A stretch of 64,000 nucleotides of DNA from Synechococcus sp. JA-2-3B'a(2-13) (lineage in GTDB: Bacteria; Cyanobacteriota; Cyanobacteriia; Thermostichales; Thermostichaceae): contig NC_007776.1 of assembly GCF_000013225.1 (NCBI RefSeq), positions 701,277 through 765,276 of the forward strand, read 5' to 3'. Every line of letters starts with the position of its first letter. Position 1 is the first letter of the stretch. A program made the position numbers and the translations under genes. Below are positions 34,966-44,060 of the stretch, piece by piece. The notes under the pieces are model-generated. The model was not told the DNA's origin, ran no database searches, and saw only the letters and a list, made by a program, of their open reading frames with translations.

Positions 34966-37900
34966 ATGTTTGTTGACTTTTTCATTCGCCGCCCTGTTTT
35001 TGCCAGCGTCTGCTCCATCCTGATCGTGCTGGTGGGGGCGGTGAGCATTCCCCTACTGCCGGTGGACTACTACCCACAGGTGGCGCCGCCAGCGGTGAGG
35101 GTGACTGCTGTTTATCCTGGGGCCAACGCCGAGACGGTGGAGACGGCGGTAACCAATGTGCTGGAGCAGGAGATCAACGGCGTCGAGGGTATACGGTCTA
35201 TCGCCTCGGTGAGCAGCAGCAACGGCACCAGCCAGATCACCGTTACCTTCAGCCCGGATCGGGATCTGGACACGGCGGCTGTGGATGTGCAGAACCGGGT
35301 GGCGCGGGCCCAGGGCCGGCTGCCGGCGGAGGTGATCCAAAACGGCATCAGCGTGGAAAAGGCCGGCGACAGCGCCTTTGTGCTGGTGTTGGCGCTGCGC
35401 TCAGAGGCGGGGGAATACGACGAGCTGTTTTTGAGCAACTACGCGGAGCTGTTTGTGCGGGATGCTTTGCGGCGCATCCGCGGCGTCAGCGATGTCATCA
35501 TTTTCGGGGAGCGCACCTATGCCATGCGCATCTGGCTGGATCCGACGCGGCTGGCCAGCTATGGTCTGACAGCTCTGGATGTGGTAAACGCAGTGCGCCA
35601 GCAGAATATCCAGGTGCCCGCCGGCCAAATTGGCGGCCAGCCCAGCCCCCCGGATCAGGAGTTTCAGATCAGCGTCCAGGCCACGGGGCGGCTGTCGCAG
35701 CCGGAGGAGTTCGCCCAGATCGTTCTCAAGGCCAACGCCGATGGCAGCTTGGTGCGCATTGCCGATGTGGGCCGGGTAGAGCTGGGGGCCCAAAGCTACG
35801 ATACGTTCTTCCGCATCGGGGGGCAGGAGGCGGTGGGGATCGCCATCACCCAACAACCGGATGCCAACGCCCTAGAGGTGTCGCGGCAGGTGCGGCAGAC
35901 GTTGGCGCAGCTGGCGGAGAGTTTTCCGCCCGGCTTGATCTACGAGATCCCTTTCGACGCCACCCTGTTCATTACCGAGTCGGTGCAGGAGGTGATTTTC
36001 ACTCTGTTGCAGGCGATTGGCCTGGTGGTGTTGGTACTGTTCATCTTTTTGCAAGATTGGCGCGTCACCCTCATTCCCACCGTTACAATTCCGGTGGCGC
36101 TGCTGGGGACCTTCGCCTTTGTGCGCCTGTTTGGCTTTTCCATCAACACTTTGACTCTGTTCGGCCTCACCCTGGCCACTGGCTTGGTGGTGGACGACAC
36201 CATTGTGGTGGTGGAGAATATCTCCCGCTACATCCGCGACCGCGGCATGCGGCCTCTGCAGGGGGCCTCGGCGGGGATGAACGAGGTGTTGGGGGCGGTG
36301 ATCGCCACGACGCTGGTGCTGCTGGGGCTATTTGTGCCTGTTGCTTTCTTTCCTGGCACCAGCGGTCGCATCTACCAGCAGTTTGCCGTCACCATTGCCG
36401 TGTCGGTTTCGCTGTCCACGTTTAATGCCATTACCTTGGCTCCGGCTTTGTCGGCGCTGCTAATTCGCCCCCGCTCAGAGCAGATGTTTTGGCTGCTGCG
36501 CTGGTTTGACCGCGCCGTGGAAGGGATCCGAGCGGCCTACTGCCGCCTGCTGGAGCTGGTGGTGAAGCTGCGGCTGCTGGTGGTGACGGGGTTTATTGCC
36601 TGTTTGGGCCTCACCTACTGGCTGTTCCAGGTTGTGCCGACGGGGTTTGTGCCGGATGAGGATCAGGGCTTTTTCATCACCATTGTTCAGGGGCCGCCGG
36701 GGGTCTCCCTTCACTACACCGACGGGGTGATTCGGCAAGCCACAGCCGTTTTGGAGGGGATCCCTGAGATCGAAAATCGGGTGATCGTGGGGGGGTTCAG
36801 CTTTACCGGGCCCTCGCCGGGGAATGGGCTGATCTTTGCCACCCTCAAGCCCTGGGAAGAGCGGCGGCAACCGGAGCAATCGGCGCAAGCGATTGTCAAC
36901 CGGCTATTTGGGCCTTTTTTGGGCGGGATCAGCCGCGCATTGGTGATCCCGATCCTGCCGCCGGCCATTCCCAATTTGGGGGTTGCGGGCGGGTTTACTT
37001 TCCAGCTTCAGGATCGGGGGGTGAACGATTTCAACCTCTTGGAGCAGACGGCCAACACCCTGTTTTTTGTGGGCAACTCGCCGCCCCCGCCGGGCCAACC
37101 CCCCTTGGGCTTGCAGATTAACCCGCCCACCTTCAACGCCAATTCGCCGCAGCTAGAAGTACAGGTGGATCGGGAGATGGCCCAGTTGTTGGGGATCCCT
37201 CTGTTGGATGTCTTCGGCACGCTGCAGACGCTGCTGGGGGGCACCTACGTCAATGATTTCGACCTGTTCAACCGCAACTACCGGGTCTATGTGCAGGCGG
37301 ATCAAGCATTCCGAGGTAACCCGGAAAGCATCGGCCAGTTCTACGTGCGGGGTGGGCAGGGGCAGCTCTTGCCGTTGAGCACCCTGGTTCAGGTGGAGGA
37401 GACCACCAGCCCGGCCATCATCAACCACTTCAACCTCTTCCGCTCGGTGGAAATTCAGGGCAGCGCCCTGCCGGGCTTTAGCTCAGGGCAAGCGATTCGG
37501 GCTATGGAAACTCTAGCCGCCCAGTTGTTGCCGCAGGGGTTTGGCTTCGAGTGGTCGGGCCTGTCGCTGGAAGAAATCGAGTCGGGAGGACAGGCGCCGC
37601 TGATCTTTGCTTTGGGCTCGGTGTTCGTCTTCCTGGTGCTGGCGGCGCAATTTGAGAGCTATGTGGATCCCTTGATCATTTTGTTGGCGGTGCCGCTGGC
37701 GGTTCTTGGGGCTCTTTTGGCGCAACTGCTGCGGGGCTTGACCAACGACGTCTTCTGCCAAGTCGGGTTGGTGATGTTGATCGGGCTGGCCAGCAAAAAC
37801 TCCATCTTGATTGTGGAGTTTGCCAACCAGTTGGTTGCCCAAGGGATCCCCCTGGTTAAGGCTGCAGTGCAGGCGGCAGAGACCCGCTTCCGCGCGATTC

Positions 37901-38175
37901 TCATGACGGCCTTGAGCACCATACTTGGCATTTTCCCGCTGGCAGTGGCCAGCGGGGCCGGGGCCGCCAGCCGTCAGTCTCTGGGCACGGCGGTGATCGG
38001 CGGCATGTTCGTCTCGACAATGCTCAGTTTGCTGGTGGTGCCGGTGCTCTATGTCGTGATCAAGGGGATCCAGGTGCGAATTTTGGGGGGATCCCCTTCG
38101 CCTGTGGATCTGGCGCATCTGCCCCCACCGGAGGATCCCAAGGATCTGCTGCCTGGTGGCGACAGCGTTGGGTAG
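34966..38175 (+). CDS. RND multidrug efflux transporter, HAE1 (AcrB) family
   Basis: 1069 aa inner-membrane proton-driven pump. ATG 34966 is chosen since MFVDFFIRRPVFASVCSILI is the canonical AcrB start. Twelve helices and two large periplasmic loops are evident. The proton-relay region is TGLVVDDTIVVVENISR in TM4, with the AcrB-like Asp pair. The repeat-half boundary is near residue 520, and the second half has GLVMLIGLASKNSILIVEFA. A periplasmic loop is Pro-rich (NSPPPPGQPP, about residue 705). It forms an operon with the adaptor gene. Confidence 0.95.
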   Translation: MFVDFFIRRPVFASVCSILIVLVGAVSIPLLPVDYYPQVAPPAVRVTAVYPGANAETVETAVTNVLEQEINGVEGIRSIASVSSSNGTSQITVTFSPDRDLDTAAVDVQNRVARAQGRLPAEVIQNGISVEKAGDSAFVLVLALRSEAGEYDELFLSNYAELFVRDALRRIRGVSDVIIFGERTYAMRIWLDPTRLASYGLTALDVVNAVRQQNIQVPAGQIGGQPSPPDQEFQISVQATGRLSQPEEFAQIVLKANADGSLVRIADVGRVELGAQSYDTFFRIGGQEAVGIAITQQPDANALEVSRQVRQTLAQLAESFPPGLIYEIPFDATLFITESVQEVIFTLLQAIGLVVLVLFIFLQDWRVTLIPTVTIPVALLGTFAFVRLFGFSINTLTLFGLTLATGLVVDDTIVVVENISRYIRDRGMRPLQGASAGMNEVLGAVIATTLVLLGLFVPVAFFPGTSGRIYQQFAVTIAVSVSLSTFNAITLAPALSALLIRPRSEQMFWLLRWFDRAVEGIRAAYCRLLELVVKLRLLVVTGFIACLGLTYWLFQVVPTGFVPDEDQGFFITIVQGPPGVSLHYTDGVIRQATAVLEGIPEIENRVIVGGFSFTGPSPGNGLIFATLKPWEERRQPEQSAQAIVNRLFGPFLGGISRALVIPILPPAIPNLGVAGGFTFQLQDRGVNDFNLLEQTANTLFFVGNSPPPPGQPPLGLQINPPTFNANSPQLEVQVDREMAQLLGIPLLDVFGTLQTLLGGTYVNDFDLFNRNYRVYVQADQAFRGNPESIGQFYVRGGQGQLLPLSTLVQVEETTSPAIINHFNLFRSVEIQGSALPGFSSGQAIRAMETLAAQLLPQGFGFEWSGLSLEEIESGGQAPLIFALGSVFVFLVLAAQFESYVDPLIILLAVPLAVLGALLAQLLRGLTNDVFCQVGLVMLIGLASKNSILIVEFANQLVAQGIPLVKAAVQAAETRFRAILMTALSTILGIFPLAVASGAGAASRQSLGTAVIGGMFVSTMLSLLVVPVLYVVIKGIQVRILGGSPSPVDLAHLPPPEDPKDLLPGGDSVG

Positions 38176-38238
38176 CAAGAGGGATCTGCTTGCTTCTTCT
38201 CTTCTGGCGGAAAAGCGAGTGGGGGAAGGGGGCACCTT

Positions 38239-38496
38239 TCATCCACCGCAGGCCCTGTCCTCGAGCAGTTCGGACTCGGCTTCGCTGGGCATTTTTTCCC
38301 AGAACTGAGCCAGGTGTTGCAGGCCCACAAAGCCCAACTGCCAGAGGATCAAGGCTAGAGGGCCGTGCTGCTGCCGTTGGATCTTCAGGGCCAGAGCCAG
38401 TTGTTTGGGCTTGAGGAGCTGTTGCTGCTCAGCAAACTGGCAGAACTGTCGATCCCATTGGCTAAGGGCTTGTAAATCCGGCAGGGTCGGTTCCAT
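38239..38496 (-). CDS. DUF2949 small protein
   Basis: 85 aa, cyanobacterial DUF2949-like. It has the family pattern of a helical region ending in a conserved Trp-Gln-x-Gly core: LLKPKQLALALKIQRQQHGP followed by LALILWQLGFVGLQHLAQF. No signal or membrane helix. Function unknown. It converges with the efflux pump gene. Confidence 0.65.
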   Translation of the reverse strand: MEPTLPDLQALSQWDRQFCQFAEQQQLLKPKQLALALKIQRQQHGPLALILWQLGFVGLQHLAQFWEKMPSEAESELLEDRACGG

Positions 38497-38689
38497 AGGT
38501 TTGGCCAGGCAGGAAAGGATTGAATGTCGAGGATCGGGATCCTCGTACTGATTCTGGGGATCTTCTTGCGGATCCCTTGCAACAGGTTTCTTCCAGGGTA
38601 TGTGACCACCCAGGCCCTCCCAAGGCCGGTTAGGGCAGAGAGGACTGAGCTTTGTCGCAAAGCTGGCTTATAGATCCTGGCAGGACGGT

Positions 38690-39484
38690 CTATCCCCAGG
38701 GGTCGTCGTCGAAGGGACTATCTGACCAATAGCCACTCTGCTGGGATGGGGGGGGCTGTTGGGGAAGGGGCGGCGTGTAAGCAGGAGGCGGTGTTGGGAT
38801 GGGGGTGGGTTTTTCCAGATCCTCAAGTCGAGGCAGGTCGGCGGGCTTGGGCTCGACACCAAGGCTTCTCAGCTTGGCTTGCGTTTCTTGCACTTGCGCA
38901 TTGAGCTCTTCCAGGTAGGCGCGGTAGTGGTTGGCAGCTTCCAGGTACTGCTTGGCTTTCTTTTCGTTTTCCTGGACGACCGCCTCCAGTTCTTTGGTGC
39001 GAACGGTGTAATCGGCCTCTTGATTGGTGAGGTTTTCGATAGCTTGATTGAGTACAGCCCGCCGGCGCTCCAGTTGGGCTACGATTTCCGACAACTGTCG
39101 TTCTCGCTCGCTGAGGCTGCGTTCGCGGTTTTGGGTTTGTTCCAGTTGAAAGCTAGCCTGGCTTAACTGCTCTCGCAAATACATCACCTGGGGCTCTGTC
39201 TCGTTGCGTTCCTGCTGCAACTCAAAGACCCGGGCTTCCAAGTGATCTTTTTCCTGCTGCAACACTTCCCGCTCGTTCAAAAGACGGGTGTAGAGCTGGT
39301 TGAGAAAGTCCACCTCCATCACCACTTGGCTAAGCTGAGTGGCGTATTCCCCAACCAAAGCCAACTCCCGAGCGAGGTTTTGGGTTTCACTGGTGGCTTG
39401 ATCGGTGAAAAACTGGGGAAGTTGGGTGGTTTCTCTGAGGCGTTGGGTAAATTGCTTGAAGCGGAAAGAAAAGTTGCTCGCCAT
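38690..39484 (-). CDS. Coiled-coil protein with proline-rich tail
   Basis: 264 aa, not recognised. Residues about 30-205 form continuous heptads rich in Gln, Glu and Leu (VDFLNQLYTRLLNEREVLQQ, LNQAIENLTNQEADYTVRTK). The last 50 residues are Pro-rich (PTPIPTPPPAYTPPLPQQPP) and end acidic (SDSPFDDDPWG), a possible binding peptide. No membrane segment. Likely a cytoplasmic scaffold or filament component. The next gene upstream is the low-complexity-tail membrane protein, same strand. Confidence 0.65.
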   Translation of the reverse strand: MASNFSFRFKQFTQRLRETTQLPQFFTDQATSETQNLARELALVGEYATQLSQVVMEVDFLNQLYTRLLNEREVLQQEKDHLEARVFELQQERNETEPQVMYLREQLSQASFQLEQTQNRERSLSERERQLSEIVAQLERRRAVLNQAIENLTNQEADYTVRTKELEAVVQENEKKAKQYLEAANHYRAYLEELNAQVQETQAKLRSLGVEPKPADLPRLEDLEKPTPIPTPPPAYTPPLPQQPPPSQQSGYWSDSPFDDDPWG

Positions 39485-39540
39485 TGCCGGTGCGGTAGCC
39501 TCGAAGATCAGGGGAATGCCGATGGTTGGATTTCACAGGG

Positions 39541-39580
39541 CTTGGATTGCTTCCAATCTACTTGGATTGCTTCCAATCTA
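39541..39580. repeat. Perfect tandem duplication of a 20-bp hairpin unit
   Basis: CTTGGATTGCTTCCAATCTA occurs twice head to tail. Each unit contains TTGGA-TTGCT-TCCAA, able to form a small hairpin. It lies between two same-strand genes, so it may act in the leader of the coiled-coil gene. Confidence 0.85.
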
Positions 39581-39612
39581 ACATTGAGCTACAGCTTTTG
39601 CGGAAGCTTGCC

Positions 39613-40356
39613 TTAGGTGGGATCGGGGGGAGTTTCAGGGGCCGGCATGGCAACTTCCCCAGAGGGATCCCGCTTCTCGGATTCCGGCTGGGGGTTTTCT
39701 GTCGCTCTGTTTTTAACCTTGTCTTTTTGGTCTTTCGAGGTGCCTTCTGAATCTTGGCCGGAGATGCGGCGCAACAGCCGTTGCAGGAGTGGGCTGCGGC
39801 GATTGCCGATGACGGAGAAGCGGCTTTCAATCTCCTCGACGGGGACGGGATCCATTTGGGCCAGCTCCGGCTCGCTGAGGAGGAGTACCCGTATCGTTGC
39901 AATGGGGATCTGCAAGAATAGGTTGGATCCCCAAAACCCAAAGGCAGCTATGGCTAGGCCTGCCAGACGGGTGCCGTTGCCAGGGGTGAGCGGGGCAAAG
40001 AGGGGGGCAAAGTCGTAGAGGCGCTCACCGACTTCCAGCATCAGGATTGCCGCCAACAGCGTCAAAATCTTATGTTCGGGGCTGAGGAAGGCGGCCAAGA
40101 TGCGGCGCTGCTCGAGGGTGAGTTCTTCTGGGGGGACAGAAGCCACCCACACGCTAAAGATGTCAAACGGTTTGCGCCACTGCATAGCAAAGACCGGCCC
40201 AATGCCCACCACGGCCACCCAAGCCTGCTCCGCCCCCACCGGCAGGAGGGGATCCCCTGTGGCCAGCCCGATCAGGGTCAGCCCCACCCACAAGGGGAAG
40301 AGGAGGATGCCGGCGGCATGGATCCAGAGGAAAGGTTCCTGCCAATGGCTGCGCAT
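39613..40356 (-). CDS. Low-complexity-tail membrane protein
   Basis: 247 aa cyanobacterial family named for its tail. Membrane helices: FLWIHAAGILLFPLWVGLTL, WVAVVGIGPVFAM, ILTLLAAILMLEVGERLYDF and LAGLAIAAFGFWGSNLFLQ. The conserved-looking CPEEL-type linker here is PPEELTLEQRRILAAF. The last 60 residues are charged and low in complexity (GTSKDQKDKVKNRATENPQP). Function unknown. Confidence 0.8.
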   Translation of the reverse strand: MRSHWQEPFLWIHAAGILLFPLWVGLTLIGLATGDPLLPVGAEQAWVAVVGIGPVFAMQWRKPFDIFSVWVASVPPEELTLEQRRILAAFLSPEHKILTLLAAILMLEVGERLYDFAPLFAPLTPGNGTRLAGLAIAAFGFWGSNLFLQIPIATIRVLLLSEPELAQMDPVPVEEIESRFSVIGNRRSPLLQRLLRRISGQDSEGTSKDQKDKVKNRATENPQPESEKRDPSGEVAMPAPETPPDPT

Positions 40357-40390
40357 GGGGAGATGCCAAAAGGGACAGGGGAGAGCAGGG

Positions 40391-40615
40391 CTAGGGGCGG
40401 GATTTGTCCACCACTTCCAATTCTGTGAGGCGGAAGGTGACTAATTTGTCCCAGTTGCCGCCTTCAAAGAGGACAGCGGCATGGTTGTCGGTAACCCGCT
40501 GTACCTGGCCCTCAAAGCAGTAGTAGGTGTCGTTGGGGTTGATGACCCGCACGGCAACGCCGGGGTAGATCGGGGGAAGGGCTTCGAGGAGGGTTGGGGT
40601 TGGAGTCGTGTTCAC
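40391..40615 (-). CDS. ndhS: NAD(P)H dehydrogenase-1 subunit NdhS
   Basis: 74 aa subunit of the cyanobacterial NDH-1 complex that forms part of the ferredoxin-binding site for cyclic electron flow. The SH3-like core is highly typical: [20 protein letters not shown], then [20 protein letters not shown] and [10 protein letters not shown]. The start is GTG at 40613-40615; the core would also tolerate a later start. It lies 34 bp before the low-complexity-tail gene on the same strand. Confidence 0.92.
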   Translation of the reverse strand: MNTTPTPTLLEALPPIYPGVAVRVINPNDTYYCFEGQVQRVTDNHAAVLFEGGNWDKLVTFRLTELEVVDKSRP

Positions 40616-40829
40616 GTTTCAGCTATCCTCTTTTTTTGCAGAAGCTCTGCCTTACTATTATGGGGGAAAGCCCCTCTCTTGCCGAGTCTCCCCCTCGTTG
40701 AGCTTCTTCCCACAGCGGTTCGCCGAGGGTTGGGCAATGGCTGAGGTGTGGCTTCCAGCCCGCTAACACGAAAGGGGCCTGCACTGCAACTTCGACGGTC
40801 AACCCAGCTCCCCCTCAAGGCCCCAGACC

Positions 40830-41417
40830 ATGGCTACCGGCGCACAGTCTTCCCCCTCCCAACTCTGGCATGTGTTGGTGATCGATGATGAGCAGGGACG
40901 GCGGGCTGTGGCCCTCAGTGCTGCCACCTATTCCATCGGCAGGGATCCCAGCAATGCGATTGTCATCGATTCGGCGGCGGTTTCCCGGCAACACGCGCTG
41001 CTGCTGCGGCTACCCCACAAAGATGGCCAATATACCTACCGGCTGCTGGACGGCAATATCGAGGGCAAGCGCAGCACCAACGGCGTCTCGGTGAATGGGC
41101 AGAGATGTTTGAGCTGGGATCTCAAGGATGGGGATCAGATCCTGTTGGGGAATCAGGTGCGGATGCAGTACTGCATTCGCCAGTTGTCAGACGAAGATTT
41201 TCAGCGGTATCTCCAGTCTGTAAGCTTTCGCAGCGTGAAGGCGGAGGTGGTGGATCGACGCTCCACAACCATGCAGCGGTTTGATCCGCCCTCGATGCAG
41301 GCAATTTTGCCCCAAGAGGAGACGACGGAGAGAATTGACGTGAAGCCTCAACGCCGCAATCCGCTGCGGCTGCTGTTCCAGACCCTCTGGGGGCGTTTGA
41401 GGGGGAAGCTGAGATAA
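40830..41417 (+). CDS. FHA-domain protein
   Basis: 195 aa cytoplasmic phosphothreonine-binding adaptor. The FHA domain (about 15-110) shows all hallmark residues: TYSIGRDPSNAIVIDSAAVS, RQHALLLRLP, STNGVSVNG and GDQILLGNQVRMQY. The basic C-terminal 80 residues (RRNPLRLLFQTLWGRLRGKL) may contact membranes or nucleic acid. No Ser/Thr kinase lies nearby. It converges with the antiporter gene. Confidence 0.93.
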   Translation: MATGAQSSPSQLWHVLVIDDEQGRRAVALSAATYSIGRDPSNAIVIDSAAVSRQHALLLRLPHKDGQYTYRLLDGNIEGKRSTNGVSVNGQRCLSWDLKDGDQILLGNQVRMQYCIRQLSDEDFQRYLQSVSFRSVKAEVVDRRSTTMQRFDPPSMQAILPQEETTERIDVKPQRRNPLRLLFQTLWGRLRGKLR

Positions 41418-41418
41418 C

Positions 41419-42912
41419 TTAACCCTCGGGGATGCCCACCCGTTCTGAGTCTGGGAGCGATGACGCGGTCTCGTCGGTGCTGTCTTTGCGGTCTTGCTCT
41501 GACGCTTCTGCCTGCAAGTCCAGGAGGGAGGGGGAGTTGGCTTCCCCAATCAACACTCCCCGCAGCCAGAGGGGAGCGACAAAGGTGGTGGCAATCACCA
41601 TGACGATGATGCTGACATCGAGGGCATCGGAGAGAACCCCACTGGCGGCCCCCACACCGGCAAACACCAGGCCCACCTCACCCCGGGGAATCATGCCCAC
41701 CCCGATGGCGTAGCGGTTGATGCCCGGCTTGCCAAAGGCCCCCAAGCCCGCTGCTAGCTTGCCCACAATGGCAACTCCGATCAAGAAGACGGCAATGATC
41801 AGCCCCTCTCGGTTGACGGGGAGGGTGGGGTTGAGTACGGCAAGGTTGGTTTTGGCCCCGACGCAGACGAAGAAGATGGGCACCAGTAGGTCGGAAATGG
41901 GCTTGATCTGTTCTTCCAGCTCTTGCCGTTTCTCGGTTTCGGCCAAGATCAGGCCAGCGGCAAAAGCGCCCAAAATCGCTTCTAGATGAATGATTTGCCC
42001 TACATAAGCCAGCAGAAAGGCCAGCACAAGGGCGGGCAGAAGGGGGTTACCTCGGGTCTTCAGGCTGTTGAGAAGGGCAACAAAGTAGGGGCTGAGAAGG
42101 CGCCCCAAAACAATGGAGCCGACCAAGAAGACGATGGCACTGAGGATGATGATGCCGATATCGGAAAGGTTGACTTCTCCGTTTTTGGCCAAGCCCGCCA
42201 CCACGGCCAAGATGATGATGCCCAACACGTCATCCAAGACGGCGGCACCAATGATCACTTGCCCCTCTGGGGAGGTGAGTTTTTGCAGCTCGGCCAAGAC
42301 GCGGGCGGTGATGCCGATGCTGGTTGCTGTGAGGGCAGCGCCGGCAAATATGGCGGGGATAACGGGCACATGAAACAGGTAGAGCAAGCCCAGGGTTCCG
42401 GCCAGGAAAGGCACAGCGACCCCGATGACGGCTACGGCTGCGGCTTGAGGGCCGACCCGCAACAGCTCGGCCAGATCCGACTCGAGGCCGATTTCAAACA
42501 AAAGGACGATCACCCCGATCTCGGAGAGGATGTCGATGATCTGGCTTTGGGAGGAGAACACCTGTACCAGGGATCCCTCGTCGAGTCCGGCAGTGGCTTG
42601 CAGAAATTGCATCAGTGCTGAGGATTGAGCCAAGGTGTGCAGCTCTTGGCCGGAAACTTGTCCTTCTGGGAAGACAAGCAACCCCAGAGCGGAGGTTCCC
42701 ACCGTAACGCCCCCCAGCAATTCTCCCAGCACCGGCGGAAAGCCGAGGCGAACGGCGATTTCTCCGGCAATACGGCTGGCCAGATAGATGACCACCAGAG
42801 CCATCAGCACCGCCGCCAAGATCAGGGGTAAAAGATTGGCAGCCCCTTCCGGTTCAAGGGGGGCAGCGGCTTCAACAGCAAGCAACACTGAATCTAGGTT
42901 GTTCAACAGCAA
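41419..42912 (-). CDS. Cation:proton antiporter, CPA2 family (NapA/NhaS3-like)
   Basis: 497 aa integral membrane exchanger with about 12 helices. The family core appears as GFPPVLGELLGGVTVG in the N-terminal part, IGVIVLLFEIGLESDLAELL, FAGAALTATSIGITARVLAE and the ion-binding Asp pair in GAAVLDDVLGIIILAVVAGL. The C-terminal 50 residues are polar and acidic (EASEQDRKDSTDE). It resembles cyanobacterial NhaS3-type Na+/H+ antiporters; Na+ versus K+ specificity is not decided by sequence. Confidence 0.9.
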   Translation of the reverse strand: MLLNNLDSVLLAVEAAAPLEPEGAANLLPLILAAVLMALVVIYLASRIAGEIAVRLGFPPVLGELLGGVTVGTSALGLLVFPEGQVSGQELHTLAQSSALMQFLQATAGLDEGSLVQVFSSQSQIIDILSEIGVIVLLFEIGLESDLAELLRVGPQAAAVAVIGVAVPFLAGTLGLLYLFHVPVIPAIFAGAALTATSIGITARVLAELQKLTSPEGQVIIGAAVLDDVLGIIILAVVAGLAKNGEVNLSDIGIIILSAIVFLVGSIVLGRLLSPYFVALLNSLKTRGNPLLPALVLAFLLAYVGQIIHLEAILGAFAAGLILAETEKRQELEEQIKPISDLLVPIFFVCVGAKTNLAVLNPTLPVNREGLIIAVFLIGVAIVGKLAAGLGAFGKPGINRYAIGVGMIPRGEVGLVFAGVGAASGVLSDALDVSIIVMVIATTFVAPLWLRGVLIGEANSPSLLDLQAEASEQDRKDSTDETASSLPDSERVGIPEG

Positions 42913-43064
42913 GATCTCACCCTCAAATGATGAACAGCTTTTTGTCTCGGGCCGGCCCTGGTGGGAACGCTGCCGTTCCCATTCCTTTCGCCCTTCTGCT
43001 GGAAGACTGTTACAGAAGCTAACCTCCCTTGGGAACTGTTGGCAACGCCCAGGTAGGCACTCTT

Positions 43065-43098
43065 ATACTCCAGATAATTTGATACTTATCTGGAGTAT
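43065..43098. promoter_or_regulatory. Perfect 13-bp inverted repeat between pth and the antiporter gene
   Basis: ATACTCCAGATAA (43065-43077) and TTATCTGGAGTAT (43086-43098) flank loop TTTGATAC. There is no following T run on either strand, so it could be an operator for the leftward antiporter gene as easily as a transcript end for pth. Confidence 0.65.
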
Positions 43099-43111
43099 TG
43101 TCTCCACAGAC

Positions 43112-43140
43112 GTTCCCATGAGCAGGACGAAGCCCTTATC
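43112..43140 (-). repeat. Degenerate dispersed repeat, type A
   Basis: TTCCCATGAGCAGGACGAAG then CCCTTATC. On the minus strand the core is GGGCTTCGTCC. It follows the 13-bp inverted repeat. Confidence 0.55.
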
Positions 43141-43198
43141 ACCCCGCTCCTGGAAAATCCCTCAGAGCCAACAACCCAGGTGGACGACGAGCTGCTCC

Positions 43199-43873
43199 TC
43201 AGGAGGAAGCCTCGCCATGGCCCGGTGCAGGGTTGGATCCATCCAAATCGGACGATGGCCCAGACAGATCCAGAGGATTAAAGCGGTTCATGGCTGTCCT
43301 CAGTCCCTCTTGCCAGCAGCACTCCACGGCCTCTACCGCCACATCCAACACCCGCTCCAGCACCTCTTGTTCTGCAGGGGCGAATCCACCCAACACATGC
43401 CCGACTACATCTTGGCTGCCCTTGGGTTTGCCCACCCCCAAACGCAGCCGTGGAAACGCCTCGCTCCCCAAGTGCTGAATGATGGACTTCATGCCGTTGT
43501 GCCCACCGGCAGAACCGGATCCCCGCAGGCGCAGACGACCCAGCGGCAGATCCATATCGTCGTACACCACCAGCACAGAGGCGAGATCTAACTTGTACCA
43601 ATCCAGCACCGCCCGCACCGATTGGCCGGAACGGTTCATGTAGGTTTCCGGCTTGAGCAAGCGTCGCTTTCCTCCCAGGGCAAACCCTTCTCCGTAGCTA
43701 CCTTGGAATCGCTTCTCCAAAACCAACGGGATCCCCCAGCGCTGCGCCAGCCGATCCACCACCATAAAGCCGCAATTGTGGCGAGTATTGGCGTATTGAG
43801 GGCCGGGATTGCCCAAGCCCACAACAAGCTGCAGGGAAATCTCATCTACCTCCTTGGGCTTGACCTGGGTCAC
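43199..43873 (-). CDS. pth: Peptidyl-tRNA hydrolase
   Basis: Cytoplasmic enzyme recycling peptidyl-tRNA; 224 aa, slightly long because of a polar C-terminal tail. Key residues: LVVGLGNPGPQYANTRHNCG with catalytic His, LLKPETYMNRSGQSV, LVVYDDMDLPLGRLRLRGSG with Asp, and GSAGGHNGMKSI. The start is GTG at 43871-43873. Confidence 0.96.
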   Translation of the reverse strand: MTQVKPKEVDEISLQLVVGLGNPGPQYANTRHNCGFMVVDRLAQRWGIPLVLEKRFQGSYGEGFALGGKRRLLKPETYMNRSGQSVRAVLDWYKLDLASVLVVYDDMDLPLGRLRLRGSGSAGGHNGMKSIIQHLGSEAFPRLRLGVGKPKGSQDVVGHVLGGFAPAEQEVLERVLDVAVEAVECCWQEGLRTAMNRFNPLDLSGPSSDLDGSNPAPGHGEASS

Positions 43874-44060
43874 AACGTTTCTCGCCTCCTCGAGCTAAAG
43901 TAAGGCATCGCTGCTTTGAGTGGTGTTGGCGTGTTTTCGGGCTGCTGATCGCCCCGGAGGTTCGGATACCCAGCCGGCGGCAGGAGAACTCTTGGGGGCG
44001 AATGACTCCGCCATTGTTTATTGTGAACGCTTAATGTGAACGCTTCTGACCAACCCTGCT

